Below, one piece after another: positions 1 to 5,262 of a stretch of 5,262 bases of DNA; positions within the stretch are counted from its first letter, which is position 1, and each line of letters starts with the position of its first letter. The translations under genes and the position numbers were made by a program. Source of the stretch: Planctomycetota bacterium (lineage in GTDB: Bacteria; Planctomycetota; Phycisphaerae; Sedimentisphaerales; Anaerobacaceae); the NCBI GenBank assembly GCA_022567055.1, contig JADFHU010000456.1:1-5262 (forward strand), read 5' to 3'. The notes below the pieces were generated by a model. The model was not told the DNA's origin. It made no database searches and saw only the letters and a program-made list of their open reading frames with translations.

Positions 1-124
1 CCGTCATTTCCTGATAAAGCCAAGCACGGGCGTAGGCCCAGTGCCTGTCGGCAGTCCGACGAGGTATCCCCAACGGTTGCCCGTTGGTCCCCTCGCTCAA
101 TAGCGACCAAATTGCGTGTGCCAT
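1..124 (-). pseudogene. C-terminal remnant of a Planctomycete-type ECF sigma factor, open at the window edge
   Basis: Read on the minus strand from base 124 to the window edge, 41 codons are open and include RRTADRHWAYARAWLYQEM. This matches, from memory, the region-4 recognition helix and C-terminal tail of the large ECF-type sigma family (Pfam Sigma70_ECF, PF07638) that is expanded in Planctomycetota. Intact members have about 180-200 residues. Here an in-frame TGA lies at 130-128, two codons before the first ATG, and I find no region-2 sequence upstream. The stretch before the motif (TNGQPLGIP) looks like the usual 'TN..AA..LGIP' helix with about four residues missing. I therefore read it as a decayed gene end rather than a working sigma factor. 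The reading frame continues past base 1, so its true end is not visible. The family call rests on one short motif. Confidence 0.42.
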
Positions 125-193
125 CGCTCATGCCGGCCCTCAGATCAGAGCTCTAAGTGGGTAAAACCACTCCAGTATATCAAGGACTGCGGG

Positions 194-206
194 ATGGTTC
201 AACCAT
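194..206. promoter_or_regulatory. 13-base dyad, possible operator
   Basis: ATGGTT-C-AACCAT is a perfect inverted repeat with 6-base arms around one central base. It lies 20 bases from a longer dyad at 227-243. The paired arrangement resembles operator half-sites for a dimeric regulator, but no regulator gene is adjacent and a 6-base arm alone could be chance. Confidence 0.2.
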
Positions 207-226
207 GACTTAGGACGCGTGCATGA

Positions 227-243
227 ATAAATGATTCATTTAT
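227..243. promoter_or_regulatory. 17-base AT-rich dyad, possible operator
   Basis: ATAAATGATTCATTTAT is a perfect inverted repeat: 8-base arms around a single central T. It is strikingly AT-rich for this GC-rich neighbourhood and lies between the decayed sigma fragment and the gene cluster. Its shape suits a dimeric DNA-binding protein. It lacks a U-tract and is AT-rich, so it does not look like an intrinsic terminator. It lies about 290 bases upstream of the best promoter candidate for the GGT gene, so control of that gene is not shown. Confidence 0.3.
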
Positions 244-534
244 CGCTCAGATTTGCGTTAGATTCGGTCGCCCCGATTGAGGGAAACCAGAGTTGTAGTT
301 CCCCTACTGCCGATGATTCCGCAATTGAGAAGCGGCTGAAGACGGTGTGAAGATGAGATGAGAAATGTGTCATTTGTTTCTGCGCGGTTCCTGAGGCCTC
401 CGAAGGGTCGCGCGGTGCAACTACTCATCTCGCATGAGTCCTTCAGCAGAATTGACCTAAGGTCGTTACGGATAAAAGCGATTGCCTGTCAGGCTCGCTC
501 CCGCGCCTGGCTCAGGACGGGTTGAAACTTTAGT

Positions 535-563
535 TTGAAATATGTGTCATTATCCTCCATACT
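535..563 (+). promoter_or_regulatory. Possible sigma70-type promoter for the GGT-family gene
   Basis: TTGAAA (535-540) matches five of six bases of the -35 consensus. After a 17-base spacer comes CATACT (558-563), four of six against the -10 consensus. Transcription would start near 570 and give a leader of roughly 95 bases before the ATG at 666. A second TTGAAA lies at 522-527. The -10 match is modest, and Planctomycete promoters are not well defined, so this is only the best candidate seen. Confidence 0.25.
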
Positions 564-653
564 CTCACGCTTAAGTCGCCGGGCAAGCGCGGCACACAAT
601 GAAGGCGCTGCGAGGATACGACGGACTGCAAAGATGCAACACACGATCGAATG

Positions 654-660
654 AAAGGGG
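654..660 (+). promoter_or_regulatory. Ribosome-binding site that decides the GGT gene start
   Basis: AAAGGGG ends five bases before the ATG at 666. The earlier in-frame ATG at 651 overlaps this site's upstream side and has no purine-rich sequence before it. The 666 start also gives a compact signal peptide, so it is preferred. Confidence 0.5.
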
Positions 661-665
661 CTAGC

Positions 666-2336
666 ATGCGATATTGTGCAATTTTGGGGTGGGTGATGAT
701 TGGCCTGATCGCACCCTTGTCGGAATCGGCTGCCGAAGTGATTACGTGGAAGGCGACAGGGACTGGAGGTGCAGTCGCCGCAGGCAAGATGAATTCCGTT
801 GCTGCGGGCATTCAGATCCTGGAAGACGGAGGAAACGCCGCGGACGCGGCTGCAGCGACACTGCTGGCGCTCTCTGTCACCGATTATGGTTCCTTCGCGA
901 TCGGCGGTGAAGTTCCGCTGATAATCTACGACGCCAAGCAGCAGCGAGTCAAAGTCCTCTGCGGTTTGGGCAGCGCTCCGTTAGATCCCAAGGCGATCGA
1001 CTGGTTCTACGAAAACGGTATTCCTGCGAAAGGCAGTATGAAATCGGCGCCCGTTCCCGGCGCCGTTGACCTCTGCGTCACGGCGCTGAAGGTATTCGGG
1101 ACGATGTCCTTCGAACAGGTCGTTCAACCCACCTTGACGTTGCTCGATGCGGGACCAGAGCAGTGGCATCGCGATCTAACCGTCACGATGCACAAGCTGG
1201 TCGAGAGAGAGCGAGAGACGAACGGATCTCGCGAAGCGAAACTGACGGCGGTCCGAGACCGTTTCTACAAAGGCGATATTGCGGACGAATTGGAAGCCTG
1301 GTACATCGAGACGGGCGCGCTGTTGCGCAAGTCAGATCTGGCGGCTCACGTGACGCGCATCGAAGACCCGGTCTCGGTGACCTATCGCGGCTACACGATC
1401 TACAAATGCGGACCGTGGACGCAAGGGCCTTACCTGTGCCAAACGCTGCGCTTGCTCGAAGGTTTCGATCTGAAGGAGATGGGACACCTCTCGCCCGACT
1501 ACATCCATGTGGTGATCGAGTCACTCAAGCTGGCAATGGCCGACCGCGACGAATACTATGGCGATCCGCGATTCGTCAAAGTCCCGCTAAAGCAACTTCT
1601 GTCGGATGAATACACCAAGCTGCGCCAATCGCTGATCGATATGAGTCACGCTTCGCTCGACATACGCCCCGGCGACCCATACGGTCCTCACCCGATCAAG
1701 GGACAAGCGCAGTGGGAAGAATCAACGGCGAACATCCCCGTGCAGGACACCACCACGTGTCTCGTTGCGGATCGCTGGGGCAACGTGGTAGCCGCCACAC
1801 CCAGTTGCAATCTTGCCGGCAACAAACCAGGTCCCTCGGGTGTCACCCAGGGAAACCGTGTCCGTAGTCTGAACACGATGCGGGGGCATCCCAACCGTGT
1901 CCAGCCGGGCAAACGTCCGCGTATCACGCTCACACCGACACTGGTGTTGAAGGACGGCAAGCCGGTTGTCGCGATTAGCGTGGCGGGTGGTGACCTTCAA
2001 GACCAAACCACGCTGAACTTGCTGCTGAATCACATCGAGTTCGGCATGCTGCCCGAGCAAGCGGTCACGGCCCCGCGTTTCAATACTTTCCATCATCAGG
2101 ATTCGTTCGACCCGAATCCTGACCGCAGCGCCACGTTTCAAGGAGCGGGGAGAATGCGGGTCAACGAGAGGATTCCGGAAGCCATTCGGAAAGAGCTGAC
2201 TCAACGAGGCCATCAGGTCCAGACCACCAAAGGCCCAATCGCCAATCCGATCATGATCTATATTGACCACAAGAACGGCGTCTTCCACGCCGCAGGCGAT
2301 CCTAAAGCCGGTCGTCACGCCGCGGCACTGAAGTAG
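666..2336 (+). CDS. Exported gamma-glutamyltransferase-family Ntn-hydrolase, divergent substrate pocket
   Basis: This 556-residue protein is predicted to be exported and to cleave itself into a large subunit and a small subunit of about 195 residues. Residues 1-24 look like a Sec signal peptide: one Arg, a hydrophobic core (ILGWVMIGLIAPL), then SESAA. The large subunit has the family pattern GGNAADAAAATLLAL and ADRDEYYGDPRFVKVPLK. The small subunit should begin at Thr362 in DTTTCLVADRWGN, the self-processing and catalytic nucleophile. It keeps Asn382 (E. coli Asn411), KRP...TPT and the oxyanion-type AGG. By eye alignment to E. coli GGT, Arg114 in DFREMAP becomes Leu101 in CGLGSAP, Ser462-Ser463 become Ile-Thr, and the Gln430/Asp433 segment is not conserved. 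The enzyme is therefore probably an active GGT-fold hydrolase or acylase, but use of gamma-glutamyl substrates is doubtful. The start is set by AAAGGGG at 654-660; an ATG at 651 is the alternative. It is the first gene of the cluster, 40 nt before the RidA-type gene. Confidence 0.88.
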   Translation: MRYCAILGWVMIGLIAPLSESAAEVITWKATGTGGAVAAGKMNSVAAGIQILEDGGNAADAAAATLLALSVTDYGSFAIGGEVPLIIYDAKQQRVKVLCGLGSAPLDPKAIDWFYENGIPAKGSMKSAPVPGAVDLCVTALKVFGTMSFEQVVQPTLTLLDAGPEQWHRDLTVTMHKLVERERETNGSREAKLTAVRDRFYKGDIADELEAWYIETGALLRKSDLAAHVTRIEDPVSVTYRGYTIYKCGPWTQGPYLCQTLRLLEGFDLKEMGHLSPDYIHVVIESLKLAMADRDEYYGDPRFVKVPLKQLLSDEYTKLRQSLIDMSHASLDIRPGDPYGPHPIKGQAQWEESTANIPVQDTTTCLVADRWGNVVAATPSCNLAGNKPGPSGVTQGNRVRSLNTMRGHPNRVQPGKRPRITLTPTLVLKDGKPVVAISVAGGDLQDQTTLNLLLNHIEFGMLPEQAVTAPRFNTFHHQDSFDPNPDRSATFQGAGRMRVNERIPEAIRKELTQRGHQVQTTKGPIANPIMIYIDHKNGVFHAAGDPKAGRHAAALK

Positions 2337-2340
2337 CCCC

Positions 2341-2370
2341 TTGATCTGCCTTGCTTCTGAGGGGTATACT
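2341..2370 (+). promoter_or_regulatory. Possible internal promoter placing the transcript start at the next ATG
   Basis: TTGATC (2341-2346) and TATACT (2365-2370) are separated by 18 bases. TATACT matches five of six bases of the -10 consensus and TTGATC four of six of the -35. The expected transcript start, six to seven bases after the -10, falls at 2376-2377, on the ATG of the RidA-type gene. This would yield a leaderless mRNA. The same bases hold a near-perfect palindrome, GGGGTATACTCC (2361-2372), and an SD-like GAGGGG (2359-2364) usable on a longer transcript. Confidence 0.3.
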
Positions 2371-2376
2371 CCATTT

Positions 2377-2838
2377 ATGAGCGCCGAGACCCGATTGAAA
2401 GAGTTGAAATTGGAACTGCCGCCGGCCCCCAAGCCGATGGGAGTGTACAAACCGATTGTTTTGGTGGGAAACCTGGCCTATCTGTCCGGACACGGCCCGT
2501 TGAAGCCGGACAAGACCTTGATCTGCGGCCGTGTGGGGGCGGACCTGGATTTGGCGGCGGGCAAGGCGGCGGCGCGGCAGGTCGCCCTGGCCTTGCTGGC
2601 GACGTTGCGGGCTGAGCTTGGCAGCCTGGACCGCGTGGGCCGCCTGGTGAAGTTGCTGGGAATGGTGAACTGCACCGACGATTTCGTGGATCAGCCGGCG
2701 GTGATTAACGGGTGCAGCGAACTATTCGGGGAGGTTTTCGGCGCGGAAAACGGCATCGGAGCCCGAAGCGCGGTGGGTGTGAACGCGTTGCCGGGGAACA
2801 TCGCCGTCGAAATTGAAGCGATCTTTGAGGTGGTTTGA
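2377..2838 (+). CDS. RidA/YjgF/YER057c/UK114-family protein (long subtype), likely enamine/imine deaminase
   Basis: This 153-residue cytoplasmic protein belongs to the RidA superfamily. Founding members act as trimers that hydrolyse 2-aminoacrylate and related enamines/imines, released by PLP enzymes, to keto acids and ammonia. The C-terminal signature is clear: GARSAVGVNALPGNIAVEIEAIFEV. Arg130 matches the substrate-carboxylate-binding Arg105 of E. coli RidA, and Glu145, fifteen residues later as in E. coli, matches Glu120. It is longer than classic RidA (about 128 residues), with an extra N-terminal portion and an insert before NCTDDFVDQP, as in the YjgF/UK114-like subfamily of about 150 residues, whose activity is less well tested. 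The ATG at 2377 is chosen because the family begins near here. An SD-like GAGGGG lies 12 bases upstream, rather far, and a TATACT box suggests possible leaderless expression. The gene ends 30 bases before the PLP enzyme gene, its likely functional partner. Confidence 0.87.
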   Translation: MSAETRLKELKLELPPAPKPMGVYKPIVLVGNLAYLSGHGPLKPDKTLICGRVGADLDLAAGKAAARQVALALLATLRAELGSLDRVGRLVKLLGMVNCTDDFVDQPAVINGCSELFGEVFGAENGIGARSAVGVNALPGNIAVEIEAIFEVV

Positions 2839-2868
2839 GCCACGCTGCAATCCGGGCACGTTCAAGGC

Positions 2869-3981
2869 ATGAGCAACGATCCCTGGTATCTGATTCAGAA
2901 TGTTGACGAGATCCCGTCGCCCTCCCTGCTGGTCTACCCCGATCGTGTGGAAGAAAACGTTCAGCGCATGATCCGGATGACGGGCGGCCCGGATCGGCTC
3001 CGTCCCCACGTCAAGACCCACAAACTGCCGGAACTCATTCGTCAGCAACGGGCGGCGGGGATCACGAAATTCAAGTGCGCGACCATCGCCGAGGCCGAAA
3101 TGACGCTGGGCTGCGGGGCCCTTGATCTTCTCCTGGCCTACCAGCCGGTCGGCCCGAACATCAGCCGCCTGATCACGCTCATCAAACGCTTCCCCGACGC
3201 AGCGATTCGTACCATCGCCGATGATGCGGAGATTCTGCGTCTCCTGTCCGAGGCCGCGACCCGGGAAGACGTCGAGATCGATCTGCTGTTGGATATGGAT
3301 TGCGGGCAGCATCGCTCCGGGACCGCGCCGGATTCCGACGCGCTGGATCTTTACCGCTTAATCGGGATGTTGCCCGGGCTGCGACCGGGTGGTATCCATG
3401 CGTATGATGGACACATTCGCGATCCGGACCTGGAAGCGCGAAGACGGCGGTGCGAGGAGGCATCGGCCTCCGTTGCGGCCTTCAAGAACAGGTTGCTGAA
3501 AGCCGGGCTGTCCGTGCCGCGGGTGGTTTCCGGTGGTACGCCCACGTTTCCGTTTCACGCCCGCAACGAGGGCCTTGAGTGCAGTCCCGGGACCTGCGTG
3601 TTGTGGGACCATGGTTATGGCACCCATTTTCCCGATATGGACTTTCTCCTCGCGGCGCTGGTGCTGACGCGTGTGGTGAGCAAGCCGTCCGCAGGCCGCC
3701 TCTGCCTCGACCTGGGTCACAAGTCGATTGCATCCGAGGGGCCGCACCCGCGGGTGCACCTGTTTGCACTTCCGGAGGCGGAGTTTGTGGCTCACAGCGA
3801 GGAGCACCTGGTGGTCGCCACCCCACGTGCGGGCGAGTTCGCGGTGGGAGATTGTCTCTACGGGGCGCCCTGGCACATTTGTCCCACCGTGGCATTGCAT
3901 GGACACGCCGTGGCGGTGAAAGAGGGTCGGGCAGAAGAACGCTGGGCGGTGGCGGCGCGGGAGCGGATGCTGACGATTTAA
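2869..3981 (+). CDS. DSD1/D-threonine aldolase-family PLP enzyme, probably D-serine dehydratase-like
   Basis: This 370-residue cytoplasmic fold-type III PLP enzyme has an alanine-racemase-type N-terminal barrel and a C-terminal beta domain with a metal site. RPHVKTHK holds Lys49, the expected Schiff-base lysine. GIHAYDGH (about 175-182) and SGGTPTFP (221-228, cofactor phosphate) line the PLP pocket. GTCVLWDHGYG and LDLGHKS follow in family order. Near the C-terminus, PWHICPT supplies His336 and Cys338. An H-x-C pair binds zinc in eukaryotic D-serine dehydratase, while the D-threonine aldolase I recall uses H-x-D. This favours elimination of water from D-serine or D-threonine-type substrates, although a retro-aldol reaction cannot be excluded. 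The length is normal for the family. The ATG at 2869 has only a weak AAGG one base upstream, and the gene follows the RidA-type gene by 30 bases, so translation from a shared transcript is likely. The stop TAA overlaps another ATG (TAATG) of a 23-codon frame that I do not call. Confidence 0.88.
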   Translation: MSNDPWYLIQNVDEIPSPSLLVYPDRVEENVQRMIRMTGGPDRLRPHVKTHKLPELIRQQRAAGITKFKCATIAEAEMTLGCGALDLLLAYQPVGPNISRLITLIKRFPDAAIRTIADDAEILRLLSEAATREDVEIDLLLDMDCGQHRSGTAPDSDALDLYRLIGMLPGLRPGGIHAYDGHIRDPDLEARRRRCEEASASVAAFKNRLLKAGLSVPRVVSGGTPTFPFHARNEGLECSPGTCVLWDHGYGTHFPDMDFLLAALVLTRVVSKPSAGRLCLDLGHKSIASEGPHPRVHLFALPEAEFVAHSEEHLVVATPRAGEFAVGDCLYGAPWHICPTVALHGHAVAVKEGRAEERWAVAARERMLTI

Positions 3982-4026
3982 TGCGTGTTCTTGGAAATCG
4001 GCTTCGGGGGCTGGAGGCCGAAGGAA

Positions 4027-4119
4027 ATGACGATTCCTGGACGCAGTCATGAGGCGAGCCTGCTGCTAGTTGGGGCGGTGGCGCCGGTACTCATCTTGCT
4101 ATTCGATTTTCTGGCATGA
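4027..4119 (+). CDS. Possible 30-residue single-span membrane peptide
   Basis: A short reading frame in the gap before the dipeptidase gene encodes 30 residues. A polar start (MTIPGRSHEAS) is followed by LLLVGAVAPVLILLFDF, long and hydrophobic enough to span a membrane once. GGAGG at 4013-4017 sits nine bases before the ATG, the best-placed ribosome-binding site in the window. It lies in the loop of a small hairpin with arms CTTCGG (4002-4007) and CCGAAG (4018-4023). The frame is the same as that of the upstream PLP enzyme, so it could also be read after stop-codon readthrough, or it could be the worn end of an older longer gene. The family is not recognised. A 30-codon frame can arise by chance; the ribosome-binding site and the hydrophobic profile are the only support. 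Confidence 0.3.
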   Translation: MTIPGRSHEASLLLVGAVAPVLILLFDFLA

Positions 4120-4141
4120 TTCGACTTGGAAACGTTCCCTC

Positions 4142-5230
4142 ATGTTGATTGTTGACGCTCATCTGGATCTGGCGATGAACGCCCTGGAATGGAACCGGGA
4201 TTTGACCCGGTCCATTGATGACATCCGGGAGCGTGAAGCCGGCAAGACTGATTTGCCGGATCGCGGTCGTGGGACGGTGTGTTTTCCCGAGCTGCGGCGC
4301 GGGAACATTGGTCTGGTGGTCGCCACGCAGATCGCACGCTATGCGAAGCCGGGTCATCCCCTACCGGGCTGGCACTCGCCGGAGCAGGCGTGGGCGATGA
4401 CGCAGGGACAATTGGCCTGGTACCGCGCCATGGAAGAGGCTGGGGAACTAACGTCGATCCGGACGCGGGACGAGCTGGACCGGCACGTGGCAGTATGGGC
4501 GGCGGAAGAACGGGGCGAAGATGAAGCCGGTCGCCGGCCGATCGGGTACATTATGAGTTTGGAGGGGGCGGATTCGGTTCTGACCTTCGGGCACCTGGAG
4601 CAGTCAGTGGCCGACGGATTGCGGGCGATTGGGCCGGCCCACTACGGGCCGGGCACCTATGCGTTCGGAACCAACTCGAACGGAAAACTTGGAGAAAAGG
4701 GTCGGGAATTGATTCGGGAGATCGAGCGCCTGGGGCTGATCTTGGACGCGACCCATCTGTGTGACGACTGTTTCCGCGAGGCAATGGACCTGTTCCAGGG
4801 ACCGGTTTGGGCGAGTCATTCCAATGCGAGAACGCTCACCCCGCATAACCGGCAGTTCACCGATGATCAGATTCGTGAATTGATCGACCGGGGAGCGGTC
4901 ATTGGCGCGCCGCTGGATGCGTGGATGATGGTGCCGGGCTGGATTCGTGGGGAGACCACGCCAGAGGGCGTGGGCCTGAAGTTGGAAAAGATGGCGGAGC
5001 ACATTGACTACATCTGCCAGATGGCGGGCAGCGCGAATCATTCCGGTGTGGGCACAGACCTCGATGGAGGGTACGGTCGGGAACAGTGTCCGATGGACCT
5101 GGACACGATCGCGGATTTGTGTCGGCTACCGGACTTACTGAAAGCGCGGGGGTTCGTCGAGGGTGACGTTGAGAAGGTGATGAGCGGGAATTTCCTGCGG
5201 TTTCTTCGCGAGGCCTTGCCTCGCGGTTGA
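4142..5230 (+). CDS. M19-family (renal-type) dipeptidase, binuclear zinc
   Basis: This 362-residue zinc dipeptidase is of the amidohydrolase-barrel M19 family. Members hydrolyse dipeptides, tolerate or prefer a D-residue at the C-terminal position, and include mammalian renal dipeptidase. All expected metal ligands are visible in order: His7 and Asp9 in DAHLD, the bridging Glu141 in SLEGAD, His205 in ATHLCD and His226 in SHSNAR. Asp306 in GTDLDG matches the catalytic Asp. HNRQFTDDQIRELIDRGAVIG and the C-terminal VMSGNFLRFLRE are also typical. There is no signal peptide, so it should act in the cytoplasm. The ATG at 4142 puts DAHLD at the usual position near the N-terminus. An in-frame TTG at 4070 would add 24 residues without a family counterpart. 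The ribosome-binding site is weak (GGA, 11 bases upstream). It is the last gene of the same-strand cluster, and a hairpin covers its final codons. Confidence 0.92.
   Translation: MLIVDAHLDLAMNALEWNRDLTRSIDDIREREAGKTDLPDRGRGTVCFPELRRGNIGLVVATQIARYAKPGHPLPGWHSPEQAWAMTQGQLAWYRAMEEAGELTSIRTRDELDRHVAVWAAEERGEDEAGRRPIGYIMSLEGADSVLTFGHLEQSVADGLRAIGPAHYGPGTYAFGTNSNGKLGEKGRELIREIERLGLILDATHLCDDCFREAMDLFQGPVWASHSNARTLTPHNRQFTDDQIRELIDRGAVIGAPLDAWMMVPGWIRGETTPEGVGLKLEKMAEHIDYICQMAGSANHSGVGTDLDGGYGREQCPMDLDTIADLCRLPDLLKARGFVEGDVEKVMSGNFLRFLREALPRG
5207..5225 (+). terminator. Strong hairpin over the end of the dipeptidase gene, without U-tract
   Basis: CGCGAGGC and GCCTCGCG form a perfect 8-base-pair stem around the loop CTT, ending three bases before the stop codon at 5228-5230. 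T-G wobble pairs could extend it by two. No run of T follows, so it is not a classic intrinsic terminator. It may stabilise the 3' end, help termination by another route, or simply reflect GC-rich codon choice. Confidence 0.25.
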
Positions 5231-5262
5231 GGGCTGAGCCACCCCACGACGCTCTGTTGCCG

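Larger units (their letters stand above)
125..665. other. Non-coding stretch before the gene cluster
   Basis: About 540 bases separate the sigma remnant from the first gene. I found no reading frame here with a recognisable product. Open frames on the minus strand (for example around 530-811) run antisense over the GGT gene start and have no family resemblance. The region is visibly richer in A and T than the genes that follow. It contains two perfect dyads (194-206 and 227-243), a 10-base direct repeat ATGTGTCATT at 365-374 and 542-551, a small hairpin ACTCAT/ATGAGT at 423-439, and a possible promoter at 535-563. No RNA gene or riboswitch fold was recognised. Confidence 0.6.

Noticed and set aside
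156..171. Small hairpin AGTGG/CCACT as a possible terminator for the left-edge gene
   Set aside because: It lies upstream of the minus-strand remnant rather than after it, has a 5-base stem and no U-tract.
423..439. Hairpin ACTCAT/ATGAGT with a 5-base loop
   Set aside because: A 6-base stem without U-tract or link to a promoter; not distinguishable from chance.
475..525. Plus-strand codons reading ARSRAWLRTG before a stop, faintly like a sigma factor tail
   Set aside because: Upstream codons in this frame show no sigma-factor motif, so the resemblance is probably coincidental.
365..551. Direct repeat ATGTGTCATT at 365-374 and 542-551
   Set aside because: Only two 10-base copies 177 bases apart with partly similar flanks; too weak to call a regulatory repeat or mobile element end.
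3744..3757. Perfect 14-base palindrome GCACCCGCGGGTGC inside the PLP enzyme gene
   Set aside because: It lies in conserved coding sequence (PHPRVH) in a GC-rich gene, where such palindromes are expected by chance.
3358..4050. Long minus-strand open frame opposite the PLP enzyme gene
   Set aside because: It is an antisense shadow in GC-rich coding sequence with no family resemblance, and the plus-strand gene has intact catalytic motifs.
3981..4052. 23-codon frame starting at the TAATG overlap with the PLP enzyme stop
   Set aside because: The start-stop overlap is suggestive of translational coupling, but the peptide is hydrophilic, has no recognisable feature, and runs out of frame into the better-supported 4027-4119 frame.

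Overview
The window looks like a piece of a Planctomycetota-type genome, probably environmental. This is inferred from three things. The left edge holds a minus-strand fragment resembling the C-terminal helix-turn-helix of the Planctomycete-expanded ECF sigma factors (the RTADRHWAYARAWL signature). The coding regions are GC-rich. The enzyme set also fits: a secreted GGT-like hydrolase, a long RidA-type protein, a DSD1/D-threonine aldolase-type PLP enzyme and an M19 dipeptidase. No rRNA, tRNA, insertion sequence or CRISPR array is visible.

Layout: bases 1-124 (minus) carry the sigma-factor remnant, which is broken by a stop and lacks all upstream domains. Bases 125-665 hold no convincing gene and are visibly richer in A+T. 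They contain two close perfect dyads (194-206 and 227-243) and a possible promoter (535-563) before the first gene. Then four genes run on the plus strand: an exported GGT-family Ntn-hydrolase (666-2336), a RidA/YjgF-type protein (2377-2838), a DSD1/D-threonine aldolase-type enzyme (2869-3981) and an M19 dipeptidase (4142-5230). The first two gaps are 40 and 30 nt. The third is 160 nt and contains a possible 30-residue single-span membrane peptide (4027-4119) with a good ribosome-binding site. A perfect 8-bp hairpin sits over the 3' end of the dipeptidase gene.

How they may work together (inference): M19 enzymes can cleave dipeptides with a C-terminal D-residue. DSD1-type enzymes eliminate water from D-serine or split D-beta-hydroxy amino acids. 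RidA-type proteins hydrolyse the reactive 2-aminoacrylate that such eliminations release. The last three genes therefore read as a cytoplasmic line from D-amino-acid dipeptide to free D-amino acid to enamine to keto acid plus ammonia. The exported GGT-like enzyme would act outside the cytoplasm, but it lacks most residues that recognise a gamma-glutamyl group, so its substrate is probably something else. No transporter or dedicated regulator is present in the window.
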